From assembly GCA_965222835.1 (NCBI GenBank), contig CBDCUQ010000004.1:310001-374000 (forward strand): DNA of 64,000 bases, written 5' to 3'. The position numbers and the translations under genes are program-made. Each line of letters begins with the position of its first letter. Within the stretch, counting starts at the first letter, position 1. This document shows positions 7,581-16,384 of the stretch, one piece after another. The DNA is from CBDCUQ01 sp965222835 (GTDB lineage Bacteria; Pseudomonadota; Alphaproteobacteria; Rhizobiales; Hyphomicrobiaceae). A model generated the notes under the pieces. That model did not search any database. It saw nothing but the letters and a program-made list of their open reading frames with translations, and was not told the origin of the DNA.

Positions 7581-10500
7581 TCACCCCCCTGTGCCAAAAC
7601 CGCCGCCGGTTGGTGTTTCAATGATAATGGCATCTCCCGGCGCGACATCAAAGTGATCTGTCCCGCCGAGACTGTGCTCGTCCCCTCTGTTGCGCCGCAC
7701 AGTGTTGCGTCCCGGTTCACCGGGTGCGCCGCCTTCGAGGCCAAATGGCGCGACTCGGCGGAAGCCGGACAAGAGGCTGACGTGCATCGGTTCCAAGAAT
7801 CGGATGATGCGGCGTGTTCCATCTCCACTTTGCCACTGGCCGCGACCGCCTGAGCCACGGCGGATCGAGAATTCTTCAAGAACGACAGGAAAGCGTTGTT
7901 CCAAGATCTCAGGATCGGTGAGGCGTGTGTTGGTCATATGAACGTGGACGGCGGGTGTGCCATCAAAGCCGGGTCCGGCCGGCGATCCCGAGCAGATGGT
8001 TTCGTAGTATTGAAGGCTATCATTGCCGAAGGTGAGGTTGTTCATGGTGCCTTGCGCGGATCCGAGTCCTTTCAACGCGGCGAAGAGTGTATTGGTGATG
8101 ACCTGGCTTGTCTCGACGTTGCCTGCCACGACCGCGGCCGGATAACGCGGGGACAACATGGACCCCTCGGGGATGATTAGATCGATGGGCCTTAGGCATC
8201 CTGCATTCATCGGGATCGGCTCCGCCACCATGACGCGCAGCACATAGAGAACTGCTGCACGCGTGACGGGTTCAGGCGCGTTGAAGTTGTCGGGCTGCTG
8301 CGGGCTGGTGCCCGTGAAATCGATTTTGGCCGTCGATGTGGTCTTGTCGATTTTGATGCGCACCTCGATTGCCGTCTCTTGGTCCGTCTCGACGCGAAAT
8401 TGGCCGCCCTCAAGCCGTGAGAGGAGCCGCCGGACGGATTGCGCGGCGTTGTCCTGTACGTGGCCCATGTAAGCTTCCACGACGTCGAGACCAAAATCCG
8501 TGATCGTCTTGAGGAGGCCGGACGTGCCGCGCCTGTTGGCGGCGACCTGCGCCTTGAGGTCGGCAATGTTCTGGTCGGCGTTGCGGGCGGGATAGTGCCC
8601 GGACGTTAGGAGCGCGCGTGTCTCGGCTTCTAAGAAGCGGCCGTTTTCAACCAATTGCACGTTGTCGATATAGACGCCTTCTTCTTCGATTGTTGTGGCG
8701 CGTGGGCTCATAGAGCCGGGTGCGATGCCGCCAATGTCGGCGTGATGGCCTCTGCTTGCGACGTAAAAGAGGATTCGGTTTTGGTCTGATTGTTTGTTTC
8801 CGGTGGGCGTGCGGTCGTCGCGGAATACGGGTGTCACAACAGTGATGTCCGGCAGATGTGTTCCGCCGTCATACGGGGCATTCAGCATGTATACGTCGCC
8901 GGGTTTCATCCTGCCGGCTCGGGCACGGATTATGCTTTCCACCGAGCGGTCCATGCTGCCGAGGTGAACGGGAACATGCGGTGCGTTGGCCACGAGCGCG
9001 CCCTCGGCATCAAAAATTGCGCAAGAAAAGTCGAGCCGCTCTTTGATGTTGACGGATCGTGCGGTCGCACGGAGCGCTTCGCCCATTTCCTCAGCAATAT
9101 TCATGAAGTGGTTGTTGAAGACCTCAAGCATCACGGGATCGGCGCGGGTGGCGAGCCGCTCCTGTGCTTTGGGCTCGGTGCGACGTAGCACCAGGTCGTT
9201 CCTTGGAGAAACGGAGAGCGACCAACCGGCTTCGATGACGACCGTCTGATGGGGCTCGATGACGAGGGCGGGGCCGGCGAGTTCGCTGCTCGGCCGTAGC
9301 ATGGTACGCCGATAAACCTTTGCGTCGCGCCATTGGCCGGCTGAGACGATGCGAGTTCTTTCCGGCTCATCTCCGTTTGCGCTGACATCCGCCTCCGGTG
9401 GGGGCGTCGCAGGTTGGGTCTGTGTGTCGTACGCAATCGGCGGGACCGTTCCCTCGACTTCGATAAGTGCAACGGTTAAGGGTTTGTCGGGCGAAGTGAA
9501 CCCAAAGCGCTGCAAGTGGAGCTTTTCGAAGGCCGCGCGCATGGCGGTCATATCGGAGAGGGTGACGGGAAGTGCCGTATCGGTGCCTTCATACTGAAGG
9601 TGGGCCTTGGGGGAGAGAATGATCTGATCCTCTGCTGCGCCGTCGGCTAAGAGCTCCTTGGTTACAGCGTTTGCAAGCGCATTGGCTGCTTCTTTGAGGT
9701 CTGAGAGGTTCTCTTGGCTTAGGGGGCGTTCGAGACTTTGCTCGTGACTCGCGCGTTGGGGCGCAAGACCCATACCGTAGGCCGACAGGAGGCCCGACAA
9801 TGGATGGATCAATACGGTTTTCATGCCAAGGACGTCGGCAATGAGGCACGCGTGTTGTCCGCCCGCCGAGCCAAAGCAATTCAGCGCGTAGCGCGTGACG
9901 TCGTATCCACGCGCAACTGAGATTTTCTTGATGGCGTTTGCCATATTCTCGACGGCGATGCGAATGAAGCCATCGGCGACGGCTTCGGGTGTGCGCCCAT
10001 CTCCAATTTTTTCGGCGATTGCGGCGAAGGCTTCAGCCACAGAGTCCCGATCGAGTTCTTTGTCGGCGTTCGGCCCGAAGATGGCAGGGAAATGCTTCGG
10101 CAATAGCTTGCCGGTCATTACGTTGGCGTCGGTGACCGTAAGCGGGCCGCCGCGCCGGTAGCACATAGGGCCCGGGTTGGCGCCTGCGCTTTCCGGCCCG
10201 ACGCGAAGACGGGTGCCGTCGAAGGAGAGGATAGACCCGCCGCCCGCGGCAACCGTATGGATTTTGAGCATGGGCACGCGCAGGCGCACGCCGGCCACTT
10301 CGGTTTCGAATGTGCGTTCGTACTGGCCGGAAAAATGTGCAACGTCGGTCGACGTACCGCCCATGTCGAAACCAATTACGCGCTCAAGGCCTGCGGCGCG
10401 AGCCGTCTCGGCCATGCCGATGACGCCACCTGCGGGGCCCGAGAGGATGGCGTCTCGACCGCGGAAGCTGTTTGCGGTTTTGAGGCCACCGGACGATGCC

Positions 10501-11234
10501 ATGAAGAAGAGGCGGGCGCGGTCGAGCGTTTCCGCAACGTGGTCGACATAGTCGCGCAGGACAGGTGACAGATAAGCGTCGGCCACCGTTGTGTCGCCGC
10601 GGCCGACAAGATTGATGAGAGGTGAGACCTCATGGCTTGCGGAGACTTGTGTAAAGCCCGCTTCGCGCGCGAGGGCGGCGGCGTGTCTCTCGTGATCCGG
10701 AAATTTGTAGGCGTGCATGAAGACGATGGCTGCGGCGGTACAGCCTGCTGCGCGGGCTTTTTCAAGATCTTCTGTCAGGGCGCTCGCATCCAGCGGGTCT
10801 TCGACGGTGCCATCGGTGCGGACACGCTCGTTCGCTTCGATGACAAACCGATAGAGCATGTCCGGTTTGACGATCTTGAGGGCAAAGATGTCGGGGCGGG
10901 CCTGGGTTCCGATCTCGAGTTGATCGGCCAATCCCTTTGTTATGATGAGCGCGGTTGGCGCGCCCTTGCGCTCGAGGAGCGCATTTGTGGCGACCGTGGT
11001 GCCCATCTTGACAGAGCCTATCTTTTCGACGGGCAAGGGGTCGGTGCGGCCAACGTCGAGGATCTGCCGGATCCCTTCAAGCGCGGCGTCCGAATAGGCA
11101 TCCGGATTTTCGGAGAGCACTTTGCAGGCCATTGTTGACCCTTCGGGTGCCCGCCCCACCACATCGGTGAAGGTGCCTCCCCTGTCGATCCAAAAGTGCC
11201 ACTTGTCCGGGGCTGGGCTTGCTGGGGCCGCCAT
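7581..11234 (-). CDS. 5-oxoprolinase/hydantoinase family protein, both subunits in one chain
   Basis: A 1217-residue protein that joins the HyuA-like ATPase half (residues 1 to about 690) and the HyuB-like half (about 700 to the end) in one polypeptide, as in eukaryotic and some bacterial ATP-dependent 5-oxoprolinases that open 5-oxoproline to glutamate. The start contains FWIDRGGTFTDVVG, the conserved phosphate-binding entry of the HyuA fold, followed by MGTTVATNALLERKG and GFDMGGTSTDVAHF; the second half has NNHFMNIAEEMGEALRATA and a glycine-rich GGGFGTGG C-terminus. Length and domain order match 5-oxoprolinase better than the split N-methylhydantoinase subunits, but substrate is inferred from the family only. 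It is probably a single-gene unit. Confidence 0.85.
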   Translation of the reverse strand: MAAPASPAPDKWHFWIDRGGTFTDVVGRAPEGSTMACKVLSENPDAYSDAALEGIRQILDVGRTDPLPVEKIGSVKMGTTVATNALLERKGAPTALIITKGLADQLEIGTQARPDIFALKIVKPDMLYRFVIEANERVRTDGTVEDPLDASALTEDLEKARAAGCTAAAIVFMHAYKFPDHERHAAALAREAGFTQVSASHEVSPLINLVGRGDTTVADAYLSPVLRDYVDHVAETLDRARLFFMASSGGLKTANSFRGRDAILSGPAGGVIGMAETARAAGLERVIGFDMGGTSTDVAHFSGQYERTFETEVAGVRLRVPMLKIHTVAAGGGSILSFDGTRLRVGPESAGANPGPMCYRRGGPLTVTDANVMTGKLLPKHFPAIFGPNADKELDRDSVAEAFAAIAEKIGDGRTPEAVADGFIRIAVENMANAIKKISVARGYDVTRYALNCFGSAGGQHACLIADVLGMKTVLIHPLSGLLSAYGMGLAPQRASHEQSLERPLSQENLSDLKEAANALANAVTKELLADGAAEDQIILSPKAHLQYEGTDTALPVTLSDMTAMRAAFEKLHLQRFGFTSPDKPLTVALIEVEGTVPPIAYDTQTQPATPPPEADVSANGDEPERTRIVSAGQWRDAKVYRRTMLRPSSELAGPALVIEPHQTVVIEAGWSLSVSPRNDLVLRRTEPKAQERLATRADPVMLEVFNNHFMNIAEEMGEALRATARSVNIKERLDFSCAIFDAEGALVANAPHVPVHLGSMDRSVESIIRARAGRMKPGDVYMLNAPYDGGTHLPDITVVTPVFRDDRTPTGNKQSDQNRILFYVASRGHHADIGGIAPGSMSPRATTIEEEGVYIDNVQLVENGRFLEAETRALLTSGHYPARNADQNIADLKAQVAANRRGTSGLLKTITDFGLDVVEAYMGHVQDNAAQSVRRLLSRLEGGQFRVETDQETAIEVRIKIDKTTSTAKIDFTGTSPQQPDNFNAPEPVTRAAVLYVLRVMVAEPIPMNAGCLRPIDLIIPEGSMLSPRYPAAVVAGNVETSQVITNTLFAALKGLGSAQGTMNNLTFGNDSLQYYETICSGSPAGPGFDGTPAVHVHMTNTRLTDPEILEQRFPVVLEEFSIRRGSGGRGQWQSGDGTRRIIRFLEPMHVSLLSGFRRVAPFGLEGGAPGEPGRNTVRRNRGDEHSLGGTDHFDVAPGDAIIIETPTGGGFGTGG

Positions 11235-11370
11235 TTCTAACCTCTCCGTCGCGTCAGCTAACGGCGGGGGTGAGGCCCGTCAACAGGAGATGGTCCGGGT
11301 CTGGTCATATGTTGAGCCTTTCCAATGTGTCACTTCAATCGCGGCCGGAAAGACGCTAAGATTTACCCGT

Positions 11371-12090
11371 ATGCCATCCGATATTCTTGTCGAACTTCCT
11401 GGAATTGCTCGCCGCGGTGTCTTTGGCCGCGCGCTTGACTGGCTTTTGCGTGTCATCGGGCTCACGCGTTTGCGGCGCCGGCATCCCGCCAACTGCCCTG
11501 CATTTACGAGTGCACTTGTGGCGCTGGCGGCCAAAATGGCCAAGGCGGATGGCGTGGTTGTTAAGGTCGAGCAGGAGGCGTTCGAATCCTTTCTCGAAGT
11601 GCCGGCAGGCGAGATCAAGAACGTGCGTCGCCTTTTCGATCTGGCGAAGCAGGATACTGCCGGGTTCGAGGCTTATGCCGACAGGATCGCGCGGGATCTG
11701 ACGGGACAGCCGGAGCTTGAGCGCAACATACTTGAATGCCTGATTTATGTCGCGTGTGCCGATGGCGTGTTGCATCCGGCGGAAGATCAATTCTTGCACA
11801 CCGTCGCACTTCGGTTTGGTCTGAGTGAGGAGGCGTGGCGCCAGCTACGGGCAACGTTTGTTGAAGATCCTGGCAGCCCTTACACTGTGCTTGGTCTTTC
11901 TCCTGGGGCCAACGACTCTGAGGTGCGCAGGAGGTATAAGCAGCTGGTTGCAGAAAACCATCCGGATAAGCTCTTGGCGGCGGGTGCGCCGGCGGCCGTG
12001 ATCAAGGCTGCGAACGCGAAGCTCGCGCACATCAATGTGGCCTACGAAGCCATTCGCCGGGAGAAGGCCAAGTTGGCGGAGGCGTCGTGA
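11371..12090 (+). CDS. DjlA-like co-chaperone: TerB domain plus J-domain
   Basis: A 239-residue protein with two recognisable domains. Residues about 45-160 are a TerB-type acidic helical domain (ALAAKMAKADGVVVKVEQEA and CADGVLHPAEDQFLHTVA, each with the DGV...E metal-site pattern). Residues about 168-235 are a C-terminal J-domain (YTVLGLSPGANDSEVRRRYK) with the essential HPD at 197-199, which stimulates DnaK ATPase. This is the DjlA arrangement without a clear membrane helix. The frame is open from 11122, but ATG 11371 gives the expected start. It overlaps the following amidase by four bases, so the two are translationally coupled, which hints at a link between chaperone action and wall turnover. 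Confidence 0.85.
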   Translation: MPSDILVELPGIARRGVFGRALDWLLRVIGLTRLRRRHPANCPAFTSALVALAAKMAKADGVVVKVEQEAFESFLEVPAGEIKNVRRLFDLAKQDTAGFEAYADRIARDLTGQPELERNILECLIYVACADGVLHPAEDQFLHTVALRFGLSEEAWRQLRATFVEDPGSPYTVLGLSPGANDSEVRRRYKQLVAENHPDKLLAAGAPAAVIKAANAKLAHINVAYEAIRREKAKLAEAS

Positions 12091-12857
12091 TCGAATCCCC
12101 AGATAGTGCGCTGGTTGCCGACCTGCACCCTTCCCCCAATATCGAGGAGCGGAAGGGTGGACTGACGCCGTCCATTTTGCTCCTTCACTATACGGGCATG
12201 CCGACGGTCGAGCGCGCGATCGAAGTGTTGTCGCGTACAGATTGCAAGGTGTCGTGCCACTATGTGGTCGATGTCGATGGCCGGATTGTTCAGATGGTTG
12301 CCGAAGATAAGCGCGCCTGGCACGCCGGCGTTTCGTCTTGGCAGGGCGAAACGGACATCAACTCGGTATCGATCGGCATCGAAATTCAAAATCCCGGCCA
12401 CGCGGACGGATATCCCGATTTCCCTGCGGCTCAGATGAAGGCTGTGACGGCGCTTAGCCAAGACATCGTCGCCCGGCACAAGATTGTGCCCCGGCGCGTG
12501 CTCGCACACTCGGACGTGGCTCCGGGCCGCAAGATCGATCCCGGCGAAAAGTTCGATTGGCCGGGGCTGGCGGCCGAAGGGGTTGGATTCTGGGTGCCCC
12601 CGGCCGGGCTCGATGCCGCGGACGATGGCCTTCAACCCGGGGCAAAGGGGACAGTCGTACCCCATGCCCGGGCGCTGCTGGCCCAATACGGGTATGGCAT
12701 TGCGACCGAAGGCGTGTTCGACGAGGCGATGCAGCGCGTCGTCCGGGCCTTCCAGCTCCATTTCCGGCCTCTGCGGGCGGACGGGCGGCTGGACCGGTCC
12801 ACGGTTGCCACGCTGGAAAGGCTTTTGGCGGCGTTGCCCGCACCTGCAACGAGCTGA
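12087..12857 (+). CDS. N-acetylmuramoyl-L-alanine amidase with peptidoglycan-binding domain
   Basis: A 256-residue zinc amidase of the AmpD/AmiD family (Amidase_2) that cleaves the bond between muramic acid and the stem peptide. Zinc ligands are visible as H34 (LLLHYTG), H141 (LAHSDVAPG) and D151 (KIDPG). The C-terminal 65 residues form a PG_binding_1 domain (LLAQYGYGI...FDEAMQRVVRAFQLHF). There is no obvious signal peptide, so it may act on recycled anhydromuropeptides in the cytoplasm like AmpD, although the wall-binding domain is more typical of AmiD. The GTG at 12087 overlaps the stop of the J-domain gene in GTGA. A reading as AmpD or AmiD cannot be settled from sequence alone. Confidence 0.88.
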   Translation: MIESPDSALVADLHPSPNIEERKGGLTPSILLLHYTGMPTVERAIEVLSRTDCKVSCHYVVDVDGRIVQMVAEDKRAWHAGVSSWQGETDINSVSIGIEIQNPGHADGYPDFPAAQMKAVTALSQDIVARHKIVPRRVLAHSDVAPGRKIDPGEKFDWPGLAAEGVGFWVPPAGLDAADDGLQPGAKGTVVPHARALLAQYGYGIATEGVFDEAMQRVVRAFQLHFRPLRADGRLDRSTVATLERLLAALPAPATS

Positions 12858-12992
12858 TCGGGCTTGCAACGCTCCTGCGCGTGCCGCCCGTCAGTCCCGG
12901 TGCATTCAATTTCGAGGCAGACATTAGGCCGCTCTTAACGGGTGCTGCGGCATGCTTCCGGCTTGTTGCGTGCTGGTTGAGGGTCTGTCTCA

Positions 12993-13358
12993 ATGTTTGG
13001 GTTGCGTATTGGTGTACTGCGTGAGGGTCCGGCGCGGTCGCTCGTTATGGCCGGGGTTGGCCTCGTTTGCTTCGTTGCCGGTGGATGCAGCAGCTCGAAG
13101 CCAGTCGGTTCGCCCGCCGTCTATTCGTGGAACATGAGTGGCGTCGCGCCCGCCTATCGGCCGCCTGCGCTGCGGCGGGAGCTTGAGGACGACGGGATTG
13201 AGGTACAGGCGCCGCCCGACAAACATGTCCGTACCATCCCAGACGATCCGCGCGAGCCCTGGAGCCGCAACTACGGCCGGAGTATGACAACCACCGCGGT
13301 TTCCTCCTGGCCGGGCGAGTCGGGTGCGGGGGATGCCTACGCGGCCGCCGCCGAGTAG
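12993..13358 (+). CDS. Small putative lipoprotein
   Basis: A 121-residue protein with a hydrophobic export segment ending in a lipobox-like VAGGC with the lipidated cysteine at residue 32. The mature part is short, Pro/Ser-rich and has no recognisable domain. The ATG at 12993 is preceded by GAGGG at a usable distance. It follows the amidase on the same strand after 135 bases, so it may accompany it. I do not recognise the family. The overlapping reverse-strand frame is judged a shadow because only this strand gives a lipobox. Confidence 0.6.
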   Translation: MFGLRIGVLREGPARSLVMAGVGLVCFVAGGCSSSKPVGSPAVYSWNMSGVAPAYRPPALRRELEDDGIEVQAPPDKHVRTIPDDPREPWSRNYGRSMTTTAVSSWPGESGAGDAYAAAAE

Positions 13359-13508
13359 GTTCAGCTCTTTCGACATCGGCTGTTCTGTCCGGCAGAGTTT
13401 GCCATTCGACATCAGCTTGGCGGTGTGCGAAATCAAGCTTGTGCCCCTTTTGGTTGTTTTTGGATGGCCGGAAGCTGGGTTCATCGATCGTCACTATTGT
13501 TATCAGCT

Positions 13509-14072
13509 ATGGGCACACAACCCTCCCGTTTGAGAGTCGAGACATGGAAAGATGCCTCAGGTCTCAGCGGTGTGTCCGTGGGGGTCGATCGTGTCTTTTT
13601 TGCTTCGAGTGCGACGCAGTCCTTCGAGACCGATGCGGCGCGTGCCGCGTTCCGAGAACGGTGGCTTGGCCGCTATCTCGAGACCTTCCCGGCGTGGGCC
13701 TACGTTGCGCTCGATGCCGATGGTGAGGTCGCGGGGTATCTTGTTGGCAGTATAGAGGATCCCGCAAAGAGCGGATTCTTCGACGACATCACGTATTTCG
13801 GGGCTTTTTCGTCGTTGACCGCACGGTTTCCCGCGCAACTTCATGTCAACATGGCCCCCGCTTGGCGGAGCAAGGGGCAGGGTGCGCTTCTGGTCGAGCG
13901 GTTCTGCCGGGACGCGGCGCATGCGGGCGTGCCTGGTGTGCACGTTGTCTCGTCGCGCGATATGCGCAATATCGGTTTCTATAAGCGCATGGGTTTTCGG
14001 GACGTGGGCGGTCTTAAGTGGAACGGGCGGGAGCTGGTGTTTCTTGGCCGTGAACTCAAGCCCGGAAAATAG
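13509..14072 (+). CDS. GNAT-family N-acetyltransferase
   Basis: A 187-residue acetyl-CoA-dependent N-acetyltransferase. The core motif is visible as LHVNMAPAWRSKGQGALLVE (the R-x-x-G-x-G/A acetyl-CoA loop), followed by GVHVVSSRDMRNIGFYKRMG and the final GFRDVGG strand typical of GNAT motif B. The ATG at 13509 is chosen because the upstream extension to 13425 is Cys/Trp-rich and unlike GNAT N-termini. Substrate is unknown. The protein stands alone between the small lipoprotein and the broken coiled-coil gene. Confidence 0.8.
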   Translation: MGTQPSRLRVETWKDASGLSGVSVGVDRVFFASSATQSFETDAARAAFRERWLGRYLETFPAWAYVALDADGEVAGYLVGSIEDPAKSGFFDDITYFGAFSSLTARFPAQLHVNMAPAWRSKGQGALLVERFCRDAAHAGVPGVHVVSSRDMRNIGFYKRMGFRDVGGLKWNGRELVFLGRELKPGK

Positions 14073-14149
14073 ACACCAAGATTTGCACTTCTGTCTTTAT
14101 CCGCGTGACGTTTGTCGTCAGGTGGTGGGGGATTTGCACGCCGCGCCAG

Positions 14150-15405
14150 TTAGCGTTCCAGTGAAGCGCGATAGGCTGCACCTATTACCGGCTTTGACAG
14201 TTTTGTCAGGGCCTTATTGAGTGCTCTGGGTCCGGCATCCTCGGCGAGCGGTTCAGGAACGATCCAGGCGTGCCAGCCGCGTGCCGTGGTGCGTTGTGCG
14301 CATGTGAGTCGATTTGCGGTGAGATCGCATGTGGGATCGGCGCTGATCTTTGCGGGTTCGCGCCGGTCATGACGCACGTATCGCAAATCGATTGGCTGTA
14401 CGACCGCGCCTTTCGAGAGATCGACATTTCTGAAAACGCAGACGAGAGACCTACGGCAGTTCCCGGCACGGCGACTGATGGTATTGATCGGGCCCAAGGC
14501 CTTTCGGCGTGGCATCCATTTTGCGGCGCGCGACGGTCCGCGGCTGACATAGCACCCAGACCTGAGGCACAGCACGGGATCTGCGGTCTTGTTTCCACGG
14601 CGAATTCCGTTTGTGCCCGGCTCCATTACCAACAGTACTGTGACCTTCGACGTCAGCCTTGTAGGTTTCGTCACCGCAGGTGTTGACGGGTCGGACGGCA
14701 CGGTCTTTGCCGTGGCTGTTTCATCCCTGCGTTCCGGTTCGCCACCGAGTGCCATACCGACGGGCGGGCGGGTCTGTTGAATGCGCTTCAGCTTTTCGCT
14801 GAGGCGCCGGGCTTCTTCCTCGCGTTGGGCTGCGAGTGCGTTCAATCTCTCTTTCTTCAGCGCGCTCCTTGCGGGCTTTTTCGGCCGCCGTGTCTCGCTT
14901 CGTTCTCGCGCTTAATGCGCTCAAGTTCTGCCTGGCGGGCTTTCTCTTGACGTTGTTCCTCGGCCACTCTCGCGCGGCGCTCGGCTTCGGCACGTGCGGC
15001 TTCCTTGGCGCGGCGCGCTTCGTCTTTCCGGCGGGCCTCCTCAATCTGGCGCTCCTCTTCCTCAGCGCGGCGTAAGGCTTCCGCCTCGCGGACGATGCGC
15101 TGCGCTTCTTTCACGGCGGCTTCGGCCTTGCGCAAGGCTTCATCCCGCTCAGCCGCTTCGCGCCGGGCGCGTTCAAGCATCTCGGCTTCTTCCACCTTGT
15201 GGCGGGCTTCTGCCGCCGCACGGCTCTTGGCTTCCTGCTCTTTCTTCTTTGCTTTTTCCGCGGCAGCCTTGTCGGCTTCGGCAAACTTGTCGGCGAGCGC
15301 ATGTGCGGCGGGGTTTTCCGCGTGGGCTACAGTGCAAGGGAGGACGAACATCGTGACAACGGTCAGGATGAGAGCGCTTCTTCTTGGCGAACGCACTATG
15401 GACAT
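14150..15405 (-). pseudogene. Exported coiled-coil protein with C-terminal domain, frame broken twice
   Basis: Three adjacent frames together read as one protein. Frame one (15405 to about 14893) has a signal peptide ending in VAHA and then a long Ala/Glu/Arg/Lys coiled coil similar to TolA or colicin-import-like spacers; it runs into a stop at 14857-14859. The coiled-coil pattern continues in a second frame from about 14890 to 14848 (TAAEKARKERAEEREIE) and then in a third frame from about 14845 to the stop at 14150 (LNALAAQREEEARRLSEKLK). The third frame carries a globular domain of about 150 residues with paired cysteines (DPVLCLRSGCYVSRG, CVFRNVDL). Each switch needs one surplus base or two lost bases. 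The restored product would be about 415 residues. True decay or assembly error near repetitive coil codons are both possible. Confidence 0.7.
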
Positions 15406-15514
15406 TTGTGATCCCCTGGAACCTTGAGTGGTGCACCCGAAGGCGCGAAATACGACGACAATCCATCGCAATTGCGCCACAAAACCGTACAGCGCTTGAA
15501 CGTCGTCTGAACGG

Positions 15515-16384
15515 TTACCGGGATTTTCCGGAAATTGCCGCTAAACCCTCTCGATACGTTGGATAGGTGAGGGTGACGCCGAGGTCGGACTTGATCCGGT
15601 GGTTTCGCACGCGCTTATTTTCGGCATAAAAACTTCGAGCCATTTCAGAAAGTTCTGCATCTTCAAATGTAATTTCGGGCGGTGGCGGTATGCCGAGCAA
15701 TTCGGCGGCATAAGCAACTGTATCGGGGGTCGGTGCCGGTTCATCGTCGGCGATGTTATAGATTTCGTGTTGTCCACCCTTTGTCATAGCGGCTTCGAGT
15801 ACGCGGGCAATGTCCTCGACGTGGATCCGATTGAAGACCTGTCCCTTCTTGACCAGGCGGCGGGCGGTACCGCGACGAAGGTTGTCGAGGGCTGAGCGGC
15901 CGGGACCATATATTCCCGGCAGCCGGAATATCGCCACGGACTTGCCGGCGTTCTTGCCGAGGGTCCGCCATGCGTTTTCCGCTTCCAGCCGCCGCCGCGC
16001 CCGCTCAGACTGCGGGTTGGCGGGCGTGGTTTCGTCGATCCAGGCCCCCTGGTGATCTCCATAGACGCCTACGGTCGACAGGTACCCGATCCAGCTCACG
16101 TTGGCTGAGGTGGTAAGATCTCGTCCGTGGCAGCGCAAGACCGGGTCGCCGTTTGCGTCAGGTGGAACTGACATGAGCACGTGCGTTGTATCTTGGAGGG
16201 CATCACTGATGGCTGGTACGGGTTGCGTTCCATCAAATTCAAAAGCGTCATACCCGGCCTCCGCGATACGGGTGGCGCCGTCGCGTGATCTCGATGTTCC
16301 AGCAATGCGCCAACCTGTGGCGGCAAGCCGGGCAGCCAGGACACGCGCGCTATAACCGAGACCGAAGCAAAAGAGCTTACTCAT
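15515..16384 (-). CDS. NAD(P)-binding SDR/epimerase-like protein (YeeZ type)
   Basis: A 289-residue extended short-chain dehydrogenase-like protein. The nucleotide-binding loop is unusual, FCFGLGYSARVLAARLAATG, matching the YeeZ-like group rather than the classic GxxGxxG. YLSTVGVYGDHQGAWIDE is the conserved segment after strand five, and RLPGIYGPGRSALD the substrate-side loop; a classic YxxxK pair is not clear, so catalysis is uncertain. The ATG at 16384 overlaps the queG stop in ATGA, so both genes form one operon. The same pairing with queG occurs in other alphaproteobacteria as far as I recall. Product and substrate are unknown. Confidence 0.75.
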   Translation of the reverse strand: MSKLFCFGLGYSARVLAARLAATGWRIAGTSRSRDGATRIAEAGYDAFEFDGTQPVPAISDALQDTTHVLMSVPPDANGDPVLRCHGRDLTTSANVSWIGYLSTVGVYGDHQGAWIDETTPANPQSERARRRLEAENAWRTLGKNAGKSVAIFRLPGIYGPGRSALDNLRRGTARRLVKKGQVFNRIHVEDIARVLEAAMTKGGQHEIYNIADDEPAPTPDTVAYAAELLGIPPPPEITFEDAELSEMARSFYAENKRVRNHRIKSDLGVTLTYPTYREGLAAISGKSR

